A stretch of DNA of 64,000 nt. Source: Brevundimonas sp. 357. GTDB taxonomy: Bacteria; Pseudomonadota; Alphaproteobacteria; Caulobacterales; Caulobacteraceae. Numbering within the stretch: position 1 is the first letter of the stretch; every line of letters starts with the position of its first letter. A program made the translations under genes and the position numbers. The DNA is taken from NCBI RefSeq assembly GCF_003938605.1, contig NZ_RHWX01000007.1, forward strand, positions 62,001 through 126,000. Direction: 5' to 3'. Shown piece by piece: positions 1 to 9,042 of the stretch. The notes under the pieces are model-generated. The model was not told the origin of the DNA. It saw only the letters and a list, made by a program, of their open reading frames with translations, and ran no database searches.

Positions 1-251
1 AGCCGCCCGGCCGACAGCGGCGCCGCGCGATGGGGGCAGATGTCGCGCATGCCATAGACCTCGCCCGCGCGGGTGCGCCCGATCAGGACCGGCTCGCCCA
101 TGATCTCATAGCGTTTCAGGCTGGCGACCGGCACGTCGCGCGCCAGGGCGACGAAATACCAGGCGTCGGTGACGAAGCCCTTGCCGAAGGCCGTCGGCGG
201 GGCTTTGGCTTCAGGCGTGGCGGATGATGCGGGCGCGGCGTCTGCGGTCAT
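1..251 (-). CDS. Rieske [2Fe-2S] oxygenase, N-terminal fragment (runs off window)
   Basis: The first 83 codons of a minus-strand gene that continues beyond the left edge. After about 20 Ala/Pro-rich residues comes FVTDAWYFVALARDV, typical of the start of the Rieske domain in ring-hydroxylating or demethylating monooxygenases of the vanillate O-demethylase (VanA) type. The last visible residues, DICPHRAAPLS, hold the first C-x-H pair that binds one iron of the Rieske cluster. The second Cys/His pair and the catalytic iron domain lie outside, so the substrate cannot be inferred. The ATG at 251 follows an AAGG ribosome site. It is transcribed divergently from the hydrolase at 351. Confidence 0.8.
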   Translation of the reverse strand, partial: MTADAAPASSATPEAKAPPTAFGKGFVTDAWYFVALARDVPVASLKRYEIMGEPVLIGRTRAGEVYGMRDICPHRAAPLSAGR

Positions 252-350
252 GGCCGCCTTGTAGCAGCAGGGACGGCTGGCCGTCCAAAGGCCATTCCCT
301 TCCTCAGCCGATGAATTAATCTGTCTCAAATTCTCTTTGGGAGAGACGCC

Positions 351-1295
351 TTGATCCGCACCGCCTCCGCCGCCTTCATCGCCGCCGCCCTGCTGCTGGC
401 CGCCGCGCCCGCCCTGGCTCAGGACGGCCACGTCAACCACGCGGCCCACGGCGCGGCGCACGCCGCCTTTGCGTCCGACCGCCTCAGCGTCCGCGTCGAC
501 GGGCCGGAAGGCGCGCCCGATCTGATCCTGATCCCCGGCCTGTCGTCCTCGCCCGACATCTGGCAGGGCACGGTCGAGCACCTGGCCGGGCGCTATCGCA
601 TCCACCGCATCCACGTCGCCGGTTTCGCGGGCGCCGCGCCGCAAGCCAACGCCCAGGGCGATGCGCCCCAGCCGGTCGGCGCCCCCGTGGCCGAAGAGAT
701 CGCCCGCTACATCCGCGAACAGCATCTGAACAAGCCCGCCGTCGTCGGCCACTCCATGGGCGGAACCATGGGCATGATGCTGGCCGCGCGTCACCCTGAT
801 CTGGTCGGCAAGTTGATGGTCGTGGACATGATCCCCTTCATGGGCGCCATGTTCGGCGCGCCGGGAACAACGGCCGAAAGCGTGACCCCCGTCGCCGACC
901 AGATCTGGACCGCCCAGTCCGCCAGCCCGCGCGAGGCCTACGTCGCCCAGGCCACCACCGCCATCAACGGCATGATCAATACCGAGAGCCGCCGCGAGGA
1001 GGCGCTTGAGGACATGCGCAACAGCGACCAGAAGGTCTCGGCCGCCGCCTTCCGCGAACTGGTCACGACCGACCTGCGCCCCGAACTGGCGAAGATCACC
1101 GTCCCGACCCAGGTGCTCTACGTCAAGTTCAACGACGCCCGCATGACCGACGCCGTCACCGACGCCATCTATCAGATGTCCTTCGCGACCCTGCCCGGCG
1201 CGAAGCTGAAGCGCATCGACGACAGCGCCCACTTCATCATGTTCGACCAGCCGACGGCCTTCTACGGCGAACTGGACGCCTTCCTGGCCAAATGA
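351..1295 (+). CDS. Secreted alpha/beta-fold hydrolase
   Basis: A 314-residue protein with an N-terminal signal peptide (hydrophobic core about residues 6-22, AxA-like cleavage near ALAQ). The mature part has the alpha/beta hydrolase pattern: an oxyanion segment LIPGLSSSPDIW, the nucleophile elbow GHSMGG, and a late His in DDSAHFIMFDQP that would complete the triad. The start is TTG, with a good GGGAGAG site 6 bases upstream. The substrate is unknown; esterase or lactonase activity is possible. The stop overlaps the next start by 4 bases (ATGA), so the two genes are probably translationally coupled. Confidence 0.85.
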   Translation: MIRTASAAFIAAALLLAAAPALAQDGHVNHAAHGAAHAAFASDRLSVRVDGPEGAPDLILIPGLSSSPDIWQGTVEHLAGRYRIHRIHVAGFAGAAPQANAQGDAPQPVGAPVAEEIARYIREQHLNKPAVVGHSMGGTMGMMLAARHPDLVGKLMVVDMIPFMGAMFGAPGTTAESVTPVADQIWTAQSASPREAYVAQATTAINGMINTESRREEALEDMRNSDQKVSAAAFRELVTTDLRPELAKITVPTQVLYVKFNDARMTDAVTDAIYQMSFATLPGAKLKRIDDSAHFIMFDQPTAFYGELDAFLAK

Positions 1296-1912
1296 GCCAC
1301 CCAGCCGCGGATCGGATCGTCGGCCTTTATCAGGACAAGGCGGCGGACTGGATTCGCGACCGGGGCGCTGTTCTGCGCCGTCATGACGGCGATTGGGACG
1401 AGGTCGCCTGGCTGGATCGCTTCACAGAAGGCTGGCCGCCCGTCGCCCGCGTGCTGGACGTCGGCTGCGGCTCGGGCTGGCCGATGGGCGCCGCCCTGCT
1501 GGAACGCGGCTTCGAGGTCGTCGGCGTCGACGCCTCGCCCGGCCTGATCGCCCATGCGCGCGAGACCCTGCCCAAAGGCGACTGGCGCGTCGGCGACATG
1601 CGCGACGGCCTGCCGGACGGCGCCTTTCACGGCGTGCTGGCCTGGCACAGCCTGTTCCACCTGACGCCGGAAGCGCAGACGGCGGTCCTGCCCGCCCTGG
1701 CCGCCCGTGTGACGCCCGGCGGACGGCTGATGTTCACCGCCGGTCCCGCCCACGGCGAGGCGATCGGCGAATGGCGCGGCGAAGCGCTCTATCACGGCAG
1801 CCTGGACCCCGACGCCTATCGCGCCCTGCTGGCCGAGGCCGATCTGACGGTGGAGAACGCCGGCGACAACGGCGTCTGGCTGGCCCGGCGCGCCATTCTT
1901 TCGGCGAAATAG
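1292..1912 (+). CDS. Class I SAM-dependent methyltransferase
   Basis: A 206-residue cytoplasmic protein with a Rossmann methyltransferase core. Motif I is LDVGCGSGWPMG, motif II ends in VVGVDASPGLI, and an acidic GDMRDGLP segment follows, as in the Methyltransf_11/25 families. The substrate cannot be told from the sequence. It begins inside the stop codon of the upstream hydrolase, so the two form a small operon. A strong-looking reading frame on the opposite strand here is a codon-bias shadow. Confidence 0.85.
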   Translation: MSHPAADRIVGLYQDKAADWIRDRGAVLRRHDGDWDEVAWLDRFTEGWPPVARVLDVGCGSGWPMGAALLERGFEVVGVDASPGLIAHARETLPKGDWRVGDMRDGLPDGAFHGVLAWHSLFHLTPEAQTAVLPALAARVTPGGRLMFTAGPAHGEAIGEWRGEALYHGSLDPDAYRALLAEADLTVENAGDNGVWLARRAILSAK

Positions 1913-2001
1913 GCGCTCACGCTGCCGTGATCGGAAACGGGGGCGTTTTCGTCGGCGACGCGAACGGCTAGGGTTCGCGCCGCTGGCATAGAGGGATGTT
2001 C

Positions 2002-4065
2002 ATGGCGCGCAAAGACCGCGGACCCGATGGGAACGATCAGGGCGGAGGAAAACCGCGCCGGACCTTCATGGGCCGCCTGTTCTATTGGAGCGCGGTTCTG
2101 GCCGTCTGGGGCCTGATCTTCGCCGTCGTCTTCTTCGCCGTCTTCGCGCGCGACCTGCCGGACACCTCCAGCCTGTATGAAGTCGATCGCCAGCCCTCGA
2201 TCACCTATCTGGACCGCTCCGGCGCCCTGATCGCGGTGCGCGGCACCCAGATGGCGCCGCCGGTCGATCTGGACGCCCTGCCCGACTACGTCCCCGCCGC
2301 CTTCGTGGCCATCGAGGACCGCCGCTTCTATCACCACCCCGGTTTCGACCCGATCGGCATGAGCCGCGCCATGGCTTCGAACCTGAAGGCCGGGCGCGTG
2401 GTCCAGGGCGGCTCGACCATCACCCAGCAGTTGGCCAAGAACCTGTTCCTGACGCCCGATCAGAACATGAAGCGCAAGGTCCAGGAGCTGATGCTGGCCG
2501 TGTGGCTGGAGATGAAGTTCTCCAAGAAGGAGATCCTCGCCCTCTATCTGAACCGCGTCTATTTCGGCGCCGGCGCCTATGGCATCGAATCCGCCTCGCA
2601 GCGCTATTTCGACAAGAGCGCCGACAAGCTGACGGTCGGCGAGGCGGCCCTGCTGGCGGGTCTGCTGAAGGCGCCCTCGCGCTATTCGCCCGTGTCCGAG
2701 AGCGAGCGCGCCGCTACCCGCGCCAACGTCGTGCTGAACGAAATGGTCGAGGTCGGCGCCATCACCCCGGCCCAGCGCGAAGCCGCCGTGGCCGAGCCGG
2801 TGCGGGTGTCCAAGACCCTGGCCAGCCAGCACGCCCAGTACTTCATCGACTGGCTGGACAAGCAGATCCGCGGCCTGGTCGGCGAACCGACCGAGGATCT
2901 GGTGGTCGAGACCACCCTGGACCTGACGCTGCAGACCGACGCCGAACGCGCCGTGCGCCGCATCCTGGATCGCGACAAGGGCAAGGGCGTCGAACAGGCC
3001 GCCCTGGTCGCTCTGGACGGCGACGGCCGAGTGCGCGCCATGATCGGCGGCGCCGCCTACGGCGACAGCCAGTTCAACCGCGCCGTCGATGCGCGTCGCC
3101 AGTCCGGCTCGGCCTGGAAGCCCTTCGTCTATCTGGCGGCGGTCGAGGCCGGCTATACGCCCGAGACCCCCGTGGTCGATCAGCCCGTGACCATCGGCGG
3201 CTGGTCGCCGCGCAACTATTCCGGCCGTTTCTCAGGCCAGATGACCCTGGCTCAGGCCGTGGCCCAGTCGACCAACACCGTCGCCGCCTATGTCGCCGAT
3301 CAGGTCGGCCGCGACAGCGTGGCCCGCGCCGCCAAGCGCCTGGGGATCACCAGCGAAATCGGCCTGCAGCCGTCCATGGCCCTGGGCGCCGTCGAGGTCA
3401 GCCCGCTGGAGATGGCCCAGGCCTATGACGCCTTCGCCAACGGCGGCCGCCGCGTTGACGCCTATGGCATCAGCCGCATCCGCACCCCGTCCGGGCGGGT
3501 GATCTACACCCACGGCCCGTCCGAAGGCGGCCAAGCCATCAACAATCCGCCGCTCTACTATATGAACCAGATGCTGCGCGGGGTGATCACCTCGGGCAGC
3601 GGCCGCTCGGCCGCCATCGGCGGGCGCGACATCGCGGGCAAGACCGGCACCACCTCGGACTACAAGGACGCCTGGTTCGTCGGCTACACGGGCGGCTTCG
3701 TCGCCGCCGTCTGGGTCGGCAAGGACGACAACAAGCCAATGGCCCGCGTCACCGGCGGCTCCTCGCCCGCCGCCATCTGGCGCGGCTTCATGGAGGCGGC
3801 CCTGCCCAAGCTGGCGGTCCAGGCCATCCCCAACGGCCCGCCCCTGCCCGAGGGCTGGATCCCGCCCGATCCCGTCGGCGACCTGATGGGCCAGGTCGAA
3901 GACCCCTACGCCACGGCGCAGCCCTATGACGACGCGCAACCGCCCGTCGTCATCGACGGCCAGGCTCCGCAGCCGGCTCAGCCGCAGCAACCCCCGGCGG
4001 CGCGCCCTGCTCCGCCGCAGGCCGCGCCTCAACAGGAACGCCGCCCCGACGCGCTGTTCTTCTGA
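2002..4065 (+). CDS. Class A penicillin-binding protein 1A (transglycosylase/transpeptidase)
   Basis: A bifunctional peptidoglycan synthase of 687 residues. A short basic cytoplasmic tail is followed by one membrane segment (about residues 24-46). The GT51 domain has the catalytic Glu in AIEDRRFYHHPGFD (about E105), GGSTITQQLAKNLFL and LYLNRVYFGAGAYGIE. The transpeptidase domain has SxxK (SAWK, about S370), SxN (STN) and KTG (GKTGTT). The C-terminus is a Pro/Gln-rich tail of about 50 residues ending in ALFF. I prefer the ATG at 2002: GAGGG lies 7 bases upstream of it but directly abuts the alternative ATG at 1996. It likely polymerises and crosslinks glycan strands at the cytoplasmic membrane. 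Confidence 0.95.
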   Translation: MARKDRGPDGNDQGGGKPRRTFMGRLFYWSAVLAVWGLIFAVVFFAVFARDLPDTSSLYEVDRQPSITYLDRSGALIAVRGTQMAPPVDLDALPDYVPAAFVAIEDRRFYHHPGFDPIGMSRAMASNLKAGRVVQGGSTITQQLAKNLFLTPDQNMKRKVQELMLAVWLEMKFSKKEILALYLNRVYFGAGAYGIESASQRYFDKSADKLTVGEAALLAGLLKAPSRYSPVSESERAATRANVVLNEMVEVGAITPAQREAAVAEPVRVSKTLASQHAQYFIDWLDKQIRGLVGEPTEDLVVETTLDLTLQTDAERAVRRILDRDKGKGVEQAALVALDGDGRVRAMIGGAAYGDSQFNRAVDARRQSGSAWKPFVYLAAVEAGYTPETPVVDQPVTIGGWSPRNYSGRFSGQMTLAQAVAQSTNTVAAYVADQVGRDSVARAAKRLGITSEIGLQPSMALGAVEVSPLEMAQAYDAFANGGRRVDAYGISRIRTPSGRVIYTHGPSEGGQAINNPPLYYMNQMLRGVITSGSGRSAAIGGRDIAGKTGTTSDYKDAWFVGYTGGFVAAVWVGKDDNKPMARVTGGSSPAAIWRGFMEAALPKLAVQAIPNGPPLPEGWIPPDPVGDLMGQVEDPYATAQPYDDAQPPVVIDGQAPQPAQPQQPPAARPAPPQAAPQQERRPDALFF

Positions 4066-4092
4066 TCCTTCTCCCCTTGTGGGAGAAGGGCT

Positions 4093-4806
4093 TTAGCCGC
4101 CGACGGCGTGCAGGGCCGCGCCGTGATCGCGCAGCCAGCGGCGGTGCGGGCGGTGATCTCCGACCAGGCGGGCGACCACCGCCCAATAGGCGGGGCTGTG
4201 GTCGGCGTGGACCAGGTGGGCGACCTCGTGCGCGGCCAGGTAGTCGGCGACGGCGGGCGGGGCCATGATGACGCGCCAGGAATAGCGGATCGAGCGATTG
4301 TGCGGGCTGCACGAGCCCCAGCGCGAGCGGGTGTCGACGATGGACACCTTCACCGGCTTCTGGCCCAGGGTCTTCAGATGGACGTCGGTTCGCTCGACCA
4401 GAAAGTCGCGCGCGGCGCGGCGGAACCAGTTCTCAATGCGGCGCGAGAAGGCCTCGCCCTCGCCGCCCGAACGCAACACCGGACCCTCCGGCGTGTCGAT
4501 CAGGCGCGCCGCCCCTGCGCCCCCGCTGGTTTCCAGGCGCACCGGGCGACCCAGCCAGGTCACGACCGCGCCCGGCGCAAACGCCAAGGTCTCGATCCGC
4601 GCGGCCAGTCGCTCGGCGATCCATCCGGCCTTGGTGCGGGCGAAGGCCACCACCTCGCCCAGGCGTCGCTCGCTGGGGGCCACGGCCACGGCTTCGCCGG
4701 CGCGGGCGTCGATGCGGATCGACAGCCGACGCGCGCGCGGATTGACCGATAGCCTCAGGGCGCCGCCGCCCTCAAGCGGCAGACGCTGACCGTTCCGGTA
4801 CGACAC
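4093..4806 (-). CDS. YgjP-like (DUF45) zinc metallopeptidase
   Basis: A 237-residue protein of the YgjP/DUF45 family, related to SprT and M48 metallopeptidases. The zinc motif is HEVAHLVHADHSPAYW (HExxH plus a downstream His), preceded by the family signature VDTRSRWGSCSPHNRSIRYSW. Members are single-domain cytoplasmic proteins of poorly defined function, some linked to DNA-protein crosslink repair. The start codon is GTG and lies 35 bases inside the upstream PHA depolymerase gene, so the two are probably co-transcribed. The family call is strong; the cellular role is unknown. Confidence 0.85.
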   Translation of the reverse strand: MSYRNGQRLPLEGGGALRLSVNPRARRLSIRIDARAGEAVAVAPSERRLGEVVAFARTKAGWIAERLAARIETLAFAPGAVVTWLGRPVRLETSGGAGAARLIDTPEGPVLRSGGEGEAFSRRIENWFRRAARDFLVERTDVHLKTLGQKPVKVSIVDTRSRWGSCSPHNRSIRYSWRVIMAPPAVADYLAAHEVAHLVHADHSPAYWAVVARLVGDHRPHRRWLRDHGAALHAVGG

Positions 4807-6052
4807 TGAGGGCTTCGTTGCTGGCGATGAAATCGCGCACGCGGGGATAGATCTCCTCGCGGAAACGACGGCCGTTGAAGACGCCGTAGTGGCCGACCTT
4901 GGGCTGGACGTAGAGCAGGCGGCGGTCGTCGGGAATATTGGGCGTCAGGCCGTGCGCCGCCTGGGTCTGGCCGACGCCGGAGATGTCATCCATCTCGCCC
5001 TCGATGGTGGCCAGGCCGATGTCCGTGATCGCGGTCAGATCAACCGTCTCGCCACGATGCTGCAACAGGCCGCGCGGCAGCAGGTGCTGCTGGAAGACGA
5101 TGTCGATGGTCTGGAGATAGAACTCCTCGGTCAGGTCCAGCACCGACAGATATTCATCGTAGAACTGCTCGTGCTTCTCGACCCCGTCGCCGTCGCCCGC
5201 CACCAGATCCTCGAAATAGCGGCGATGGGCGTCGACGTGCTTGTCCTCGTTCATCGACATGAAGCTGTAGAGCTGGACGAAGCCCGGATAGACCCGCCGC
5301 CCCGCGCCCGGATAGGGCCAGGGCACGGTGTGGATCATGTTCGACTTGAACCAGGTGAAGGGCTTTTCCTCGGCCAGTTGGTTCGTCACCGTCGGCGACA
5401 GGCGGGCGTCGATGGGCGAGCCCATGAAGGTCATGGAGGCGGGGCGGTTCGGGTCATTCTGCGCCGCCATCACGGCGCAGGCCGCCAGCACCGGCGGCCC
5501 CGGCTGGCAGACGCCGACGACGTGGGCGCGCGGCCCGACCGCCGCCAGCATCTCGCGCACGTGGTCGATGTAGTCGTTGAAGTCGAACCGCCCCTCCAGC
5601 ATCGGCACCTGGCGGGCGTTGGTCCAGTCGGTGACATAGACGTCGTGGTCCTGCAGGAAGGTCTCGACCGTGCCGCGCAGCAGGGTGGCGTAGTGGCCCG
5701 ACAGCGGGGCCACGATCACCACGGCGGGCGCCGCCGCGGGTTTGCCTGCGCGCTTCAAGTCGCCGATGTTGCGGGCGAACCGCACCAGACGGCACCAGGG
5801 CGAAGACCAGACGACCTGTTCGATGGTGCGAACCGGCTTGCCGTCGATCTCAAGCGTCTCCAGGCCCCAGTCAGGCTTGCCGTAACGGCGGGTCAGGCTC
5901 TCGAACACCTCGGCCGATGCATAGGCGGTGCGGCCGATCGCGGTGTCCGACGCCGGATTGAACGGAGAGGTCCAGAACTGGCGGGCCATCTGGGCCCCGA
6001 TCCGGAACGGCGTCGCCGAATGATAGGCGAGCTCGTGAAAAGCGTAGAGCAT
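4772..6052 (-). CDS. phaZ: Intracellular polyhydroxyalkanoate depolymerase
   Basis: A 426-residue protein without a signal peptide, matching intracellular PHB depolymerases (PhaZ): the N-terminus MLYAFHELAYHSATPFR, the DVYVTDWTNARQVP segment, and a lipase-like box GVCQPG in which Cys replaces Ser as nucleophile, as in the Ralstonia PhaZa1 group. A late Asp and the VGHYGVFNGRRFREEI segment supply the other triad residues. It mobilises stored PHB granules into 3-hydroxybutyrate oligomers. The gene lies upstream of and overlaps the DUF45 peptidase. No PHA synthase is in this window. Confidence 0.93.
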   Translation of the reverse strand: MLYAFHELAYHSATPFRIGAQMARQFWTSPFNPASDTAIGRTAYASAEVFESLTRRYGKPDWGLETLEIDGKPVRTIEQVVWSSPWCRLVRFARNIGDLKRAGKPAAAPAVVIVAPLSGHYATLLRGTVETFLQDHDVYVTDWTNARQVPMLEGRFDFNDYIDHVREMLAAVGPRAHVVGVCQPGPPVLAACAVMAAQNDPNRPASMTFMGSPIDARLSPTVTNQLAEEKPFTWFKSNMIHTVPWPYPGAGRRVYPGFVQLYSFMSMNEDKHVDAHRRYFEDLVAGDGDGVEKHEQFYDEYLSVLDLTEEFYLQTIDIVFQQHLLPRGLLQHRGETVDLTAITDIGLATIEGEMDDISGVGQTQAAHGLTPNIPDDRRLLYVQPKVGHYGVFNGRRFREEIYPRVRDFIASNEALSVVPERSASAA

Positions 6053-6149
6053 GAAACCCCGATTGCGGCCCCCGCCGATGCGGAACGCCGATCATACAGA
6101 GTGACGCGCCGCAAAAAAGACCGGTCGCGCTTCGTTCAGGGAAAGGTGA

Positions 6150-6770
6150 TCAGCCCTTCTCCATCGCATTCTCGATCAGGGTGGCGGTGCGGCTGGGCCC
6201 CAGGTCGTGGGCGACGGCGCTGCGGAACTTTCCGTCCGGCCCCATCAGATAGACGGTCAGGCCGTGGTTCATGGTGTAGCCCTCGCCCTCGCCGACCTTC
6301 TGATAGAAGGCGCGATAGGCCTTGGCGGCCTTGGCCACCTGCTCCGGCGTGCCGGTCAGGCCGATGACGCCGTCGGGGAAGCCGTCAGACGAGAGGTAGT
6401 CCTTCAGCATCTGCGGCGTGTCGCGCTCGGGGTCGATGCTGATGAAGACGATCTGCAGATCCTCAGCCTTGTCGCCCATCCGTTCCTGCACGGCGTTCAG
6501 CACGCCCAGGGTGGTCGGGCAGTAGTCGGGGCAATAGGTGAAGCCGAAGAAGACCAAGGTCCATTTGCCGTTCAGGATCGTCTGATCGATCGTCTTGCCG
6601 TCCTGATCCGTCAGGGTGAAGTCGCCGCCGACCAGGGGCTGGCCCGTCGCGACGTCCGTGGTCTGGGCCGCCTGCTGGCGGCCGCCGACGACCACCATGG
6701 TGATCAGGCCCAGCGCCAGGGCGATGACCGCGCAGGCGGCGGCGAACAGGATCACAGGACGGCGGGGCAT
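6150..6770 (-). CDS. SCO1/SenC copper chaperone for cytochrome oxidase assembly
   Basis: A 206-residue membrane-anchored periplasmic protein. One N-terminal transmembrane segment (about residues 8-28) precedes a thioredoxin fold with the copper-binding CxxxC in FTYCPDYCPTTL and the conserved His in MNHGLTVYLMG. Sco/SenC proteins deliver copper to the CuA site of heme-copper oxidases. The start has an excellent GAGGAG site. It is divergent from regB across an 89-bp gap. In Rhodobacter, senC is also adjacent to regB/regA, so this pairing supports both calls. Confidence 0.93.
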   Translation of the reverse strand: MPRRPVILFAAACAVIALALGLITMVVVGGRQQAAQTTDVATGQPLVGGDFTLTDQDGKTIDQTILNGKWTLVFFGFTYCPDYCPTTLGVLNAVQERMGDKAEDLQIVFISIDPERDTPQMLKDYLSSDGFPDGVIGLTGTPEQVAKAAKAYRAFYQKVGEGEGYTMNHGLTVYLMGPDGKFRSAVAHDLGPSRTATLIENAMEKG

Positions 6771-6859
6771 GGCGTCTCCTCATCAGGCACGGAGGTCATT
6801 TCGGCGGCCGCGACACGGCGAACCGTGCAGCCGCTCTTCGCCCGGTCTATAGAAGAGCG

Positions 6860-8392
6860 GTGAGCCGTACAGAAGCCCCCATCCCGTCGCACGCCCGCCC
6901 CCAGGCCCATCCGCATGACCTAATCCAGGCGGCCGGCGAACTGGCCGATCTGCCGGAACTGCCCCGACGCGGGCGGGGCCTGTCGCTGCGCACCCTGATC
7001 GTGCTGCGCTGGATGGCGGTGATCGGCCAGACCTCGGCCATCCTGACCGCCTATTTCGCCCTGCACTTCCCCCTGCCTCTGTGGGAATGCTTAACCGTGA
7101 TCGGCGCGGGCGTGGCGATGAACCTGGCCACCATGGCGCGGGCGCGGCGCATCGACGGCAGCCTGCCCGACGGGCCGAGAACCGCCGCCCAGCTCGGCTT
7201 CGACATCCTGCAGCTGGCCACGCTGCTGGCCCTGACCGGCGGGCTGGCCAACCCCTTCTGCCTGCTGCTGGTGGCGCCCGTGACCATCGCGGCGGCGGCC
7301 CTGCCTGCGCGCCAGGCGGTGATCCTGGGCGTCATGGCGCTGATCGCCGTGGGATTCCTGTTCTCCTGGTCCCTGCCCCTGCCGTGGCGGCTGCATGAGC
7401 ACCTGGAGCTGCCGGGCCTCTATCGACTGGGGCTGGGGCTGGCCCTCGTGACGGGGGTGCTGTTCACGGCCGGCTACGCCTGGAAGGTGGCGGCCGACGC
7501 CGACAAGCTGGAGCTGGCCCTGGCCACGACCCAGGACGTGCTGCAACGTGAACAGAGGCTGGCGGCCCTGGGCGGTCTGGCCGCCGCCGCCGCGCATGAA
7601 CTGGGCACGCCCCTGGCCACCATCCAGGTCGTCGCCAAGGAGATGCTGCGCGACGCGCCCGCCGACAGTCCGGCCGCCGAGGACGCCGCCCTGATCCTGC
7701 AGCAGGCGGAACGCTGCCGCGCCATCCTGAAACAACTGTCGGCCAAACCCGAGGAGGGCGACGCCCTGTTCGCCGACATCGGCCTGAAGGCTCTGCTGGA
7801 AGAAGTGGCCGAACCGCATCGGGGCTTTGACCTCGATTTCGACATCGCCTTGAAGATTCCGCTCGGCCACGACGCCCCGCGCCTGCGTCGCCTGCCCGAG
7901 ATCATCCACGGCCTGTCCACCCTGGTCGAGAACGCCGCCGACTTCGCCACCGCCCGCGTCCAGCTGACCGCCGTGGTCGACGCCGGATGGATCGAGATCG
8001 ACATCATCGACGACGGCCCCGGCTTCGCCTCCGAAATCCTGCCGCGTCTGGGCGAGCCCTATGTGACCAGTCGCCCCCAGGCCAAGGCGCGCCGCGCCCT
8101 GGCCGCCCAGATCGCCTCGGCCACCCGCCCCGGCCGGTCGGCGGTCAAGCGCGGACGCCGAGCGCCGCCGCCGGTCACCGCCCCCATCGCCCCCAGCCAG
8201 GGCGGCATGGGCCTGGGCTTCTTCATCGCCCGCACCCTGCTGGAACGGACCGGGGCCAAGGTCTCGGTCGGCTCCGGCGACGCCGCCAAGGGGCAGCCCG
8301 GCGGCGCGCTGGTCTCCGTGCGTTGGCCGCGACAGGCGCTGGAAGTCACCGCCTCGGCCATGGACGGGCCCGCAGACGAGAGCGGAACCTGA
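6860..8392 (+). CDS. regB: RegB/PrrB/ActS redox-sensing histidine kinase
   Basis: A 510-residue membrane kinase. Six hydrophobic segments lie in about residues 50-215 and include the quinone-sensing heptapeptide GGLANPF (about residues 126-132). The H-box AAAAHELGTPLATI (His about 246) is the RegB-type variant, and the redox-active Cys follows in QQAERCRAILKQL (about C286). The ATPase domain has N-box LVENAADFA, G1 IDDGPGF and G2 GGMGLGFF. About 42 Pro/Arg-rich residues (about 405-447) are inserted in the ATP lid. The start is GTG. With RegA downstream it should control respiratory and redox genes in response to quinone state. The family is certain; the target genes are inferred. Confidence 0.93.
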   Translation: MSRTEAPIPSHARPQAHPHDLIQAAGELADLPELPRRGRGLSLRTLIVLRWMAVIGQTSAILTAYFALHFPLPLWECLTVIGAGVAMNLATMARARRIDGSLPDGPRTAAQLGFDILQLATLLALTGGLANPFCLLLVAPVTIAAAALPARQAVILGVMALIAVGFLFSWSLPLPWRLHEHLELPGLYRLGLGLALVTGVLFTAGYAWKVAADADKLELALATTQDVLQREQRLAALGGLAAAAAHELGTPLATIQVVAKEMLRDAPADSPAAEDAALILQQAERCRAILKQLSAKPEEGDALFADIGLKALLEEVAEPHRGFDLDFDIALKIPLGHDAPRLRRLPEIIHGLSTLVENAADFATARVQLTAVVDAGWIEIDIIDDGPGFASEILPRLGEPYVTSRPQAKARRALAAQIASATRPGRSAVKRGRRAPPPVTAPIAPSQGGMGLGFFIARTLLERTGAKVSVGSGDAAKGQPGGALVSVRWPRQALEVTASAMDGPADESGT

Positions 8393-8461
8393 TGTCGCAG
8401 TTGCGAGCTTGGCCCTTGACCCTGCGTCGCTGACGCACGACCTGAACCGCAGGAGAATTTC

Positions 8462-9016
8462 ATGTCCGAACTCGAGACCCAGATCGCCGCCCTCAACGAC
8501 AAGTCCCTGCTGTTGCTGGACGACGATCAAGCCCTGCGCACCCGCCTGGGCCGAGCCTTGGAATCGCGTGGCTTCGCCGTCACCGTCGCCGGCTCAGTGG
8601 CCGAGGCGGGCGACGCCCTGCGCCAGTCGGTCCCGGCCTTCGCCGTTCTGGACATGCGGCTTGAGGACGGCAACGGCCTGAAGGTGGTCGAAATGATCCG
8701 CGAGCGGCGCGAGGACGCCCGCATCGTCATGCTGACCGGCTACGGCGCCATCGCCACGGCTGTCGCGGCGGTCAAGGCCGGCGCCGTCGACTATCTGCAG
8801 AAGCCCGCTGACGCCGACGACGTGGTCAAGGCCCTTCTGTCGTCCGGCGAAGCGCCCGAGCCGCCCGAGAACCCCATGTCGGCCGACCGAGTGCGCTGGG
8901 AGCATATCCAGCGCGTCTATGAGCTGTGCGACCACAACGTGTCCGAGACGGCGCGCCGCCTGGGCATGCACCGTCGCACCCTGCAACGCATCCTAGCGAA
9001 ACGCGCCCCGCGTTAA
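8462..9016 (+). CDS. regA: RegA/PrrA/ActR response regulator
   Basis: A 184-residue two-domain regulator of the RegA family. The receiver domain has the acidic pair LLLDDDQ, phospho-acceptor Asp in VLDMRLEDGNG (about D64), Thr in MLTGYG and Lys in YLQKPAD. A short Pro-containing linker leads to a Fis-type helix-turn-helix, NVSETARRLGMHRRTLQRI, nearly invariant in this family. The start has AGGAG 8 bases upstream. It follows its kinase by 69 bp in the same direction and is probably in the same operon. Its end converges on a HAD gene. Confidence 0.95.
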   Translation: MSELETQIAALNDKSLLLLDDDQALRTRLGRALESRGFAVTVAGSVAEAGDALRQSVPAFAVLDMRLEDGNGLKVVEMIRERREDARIVMLTGYGAIATAVAAVKAGAVDYLQKPADADDVVKALLSSGEAPEPPENPMSADRVRWEHIQRVYELCDHNVSETARRLGMHRRTLQRILAKRAPR

Positions 9017-9042
9017 GGCGGACCCGCCTCAGCCCGCTTGCT

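Noticed and set aside
4889-6367. Plus-strand frame of 492 codons opposite phaZ and senC
   Set aside because: It spans two convincing minus-strand genes and encodes a His/Asp/Arg-rich sequence without family motifs.
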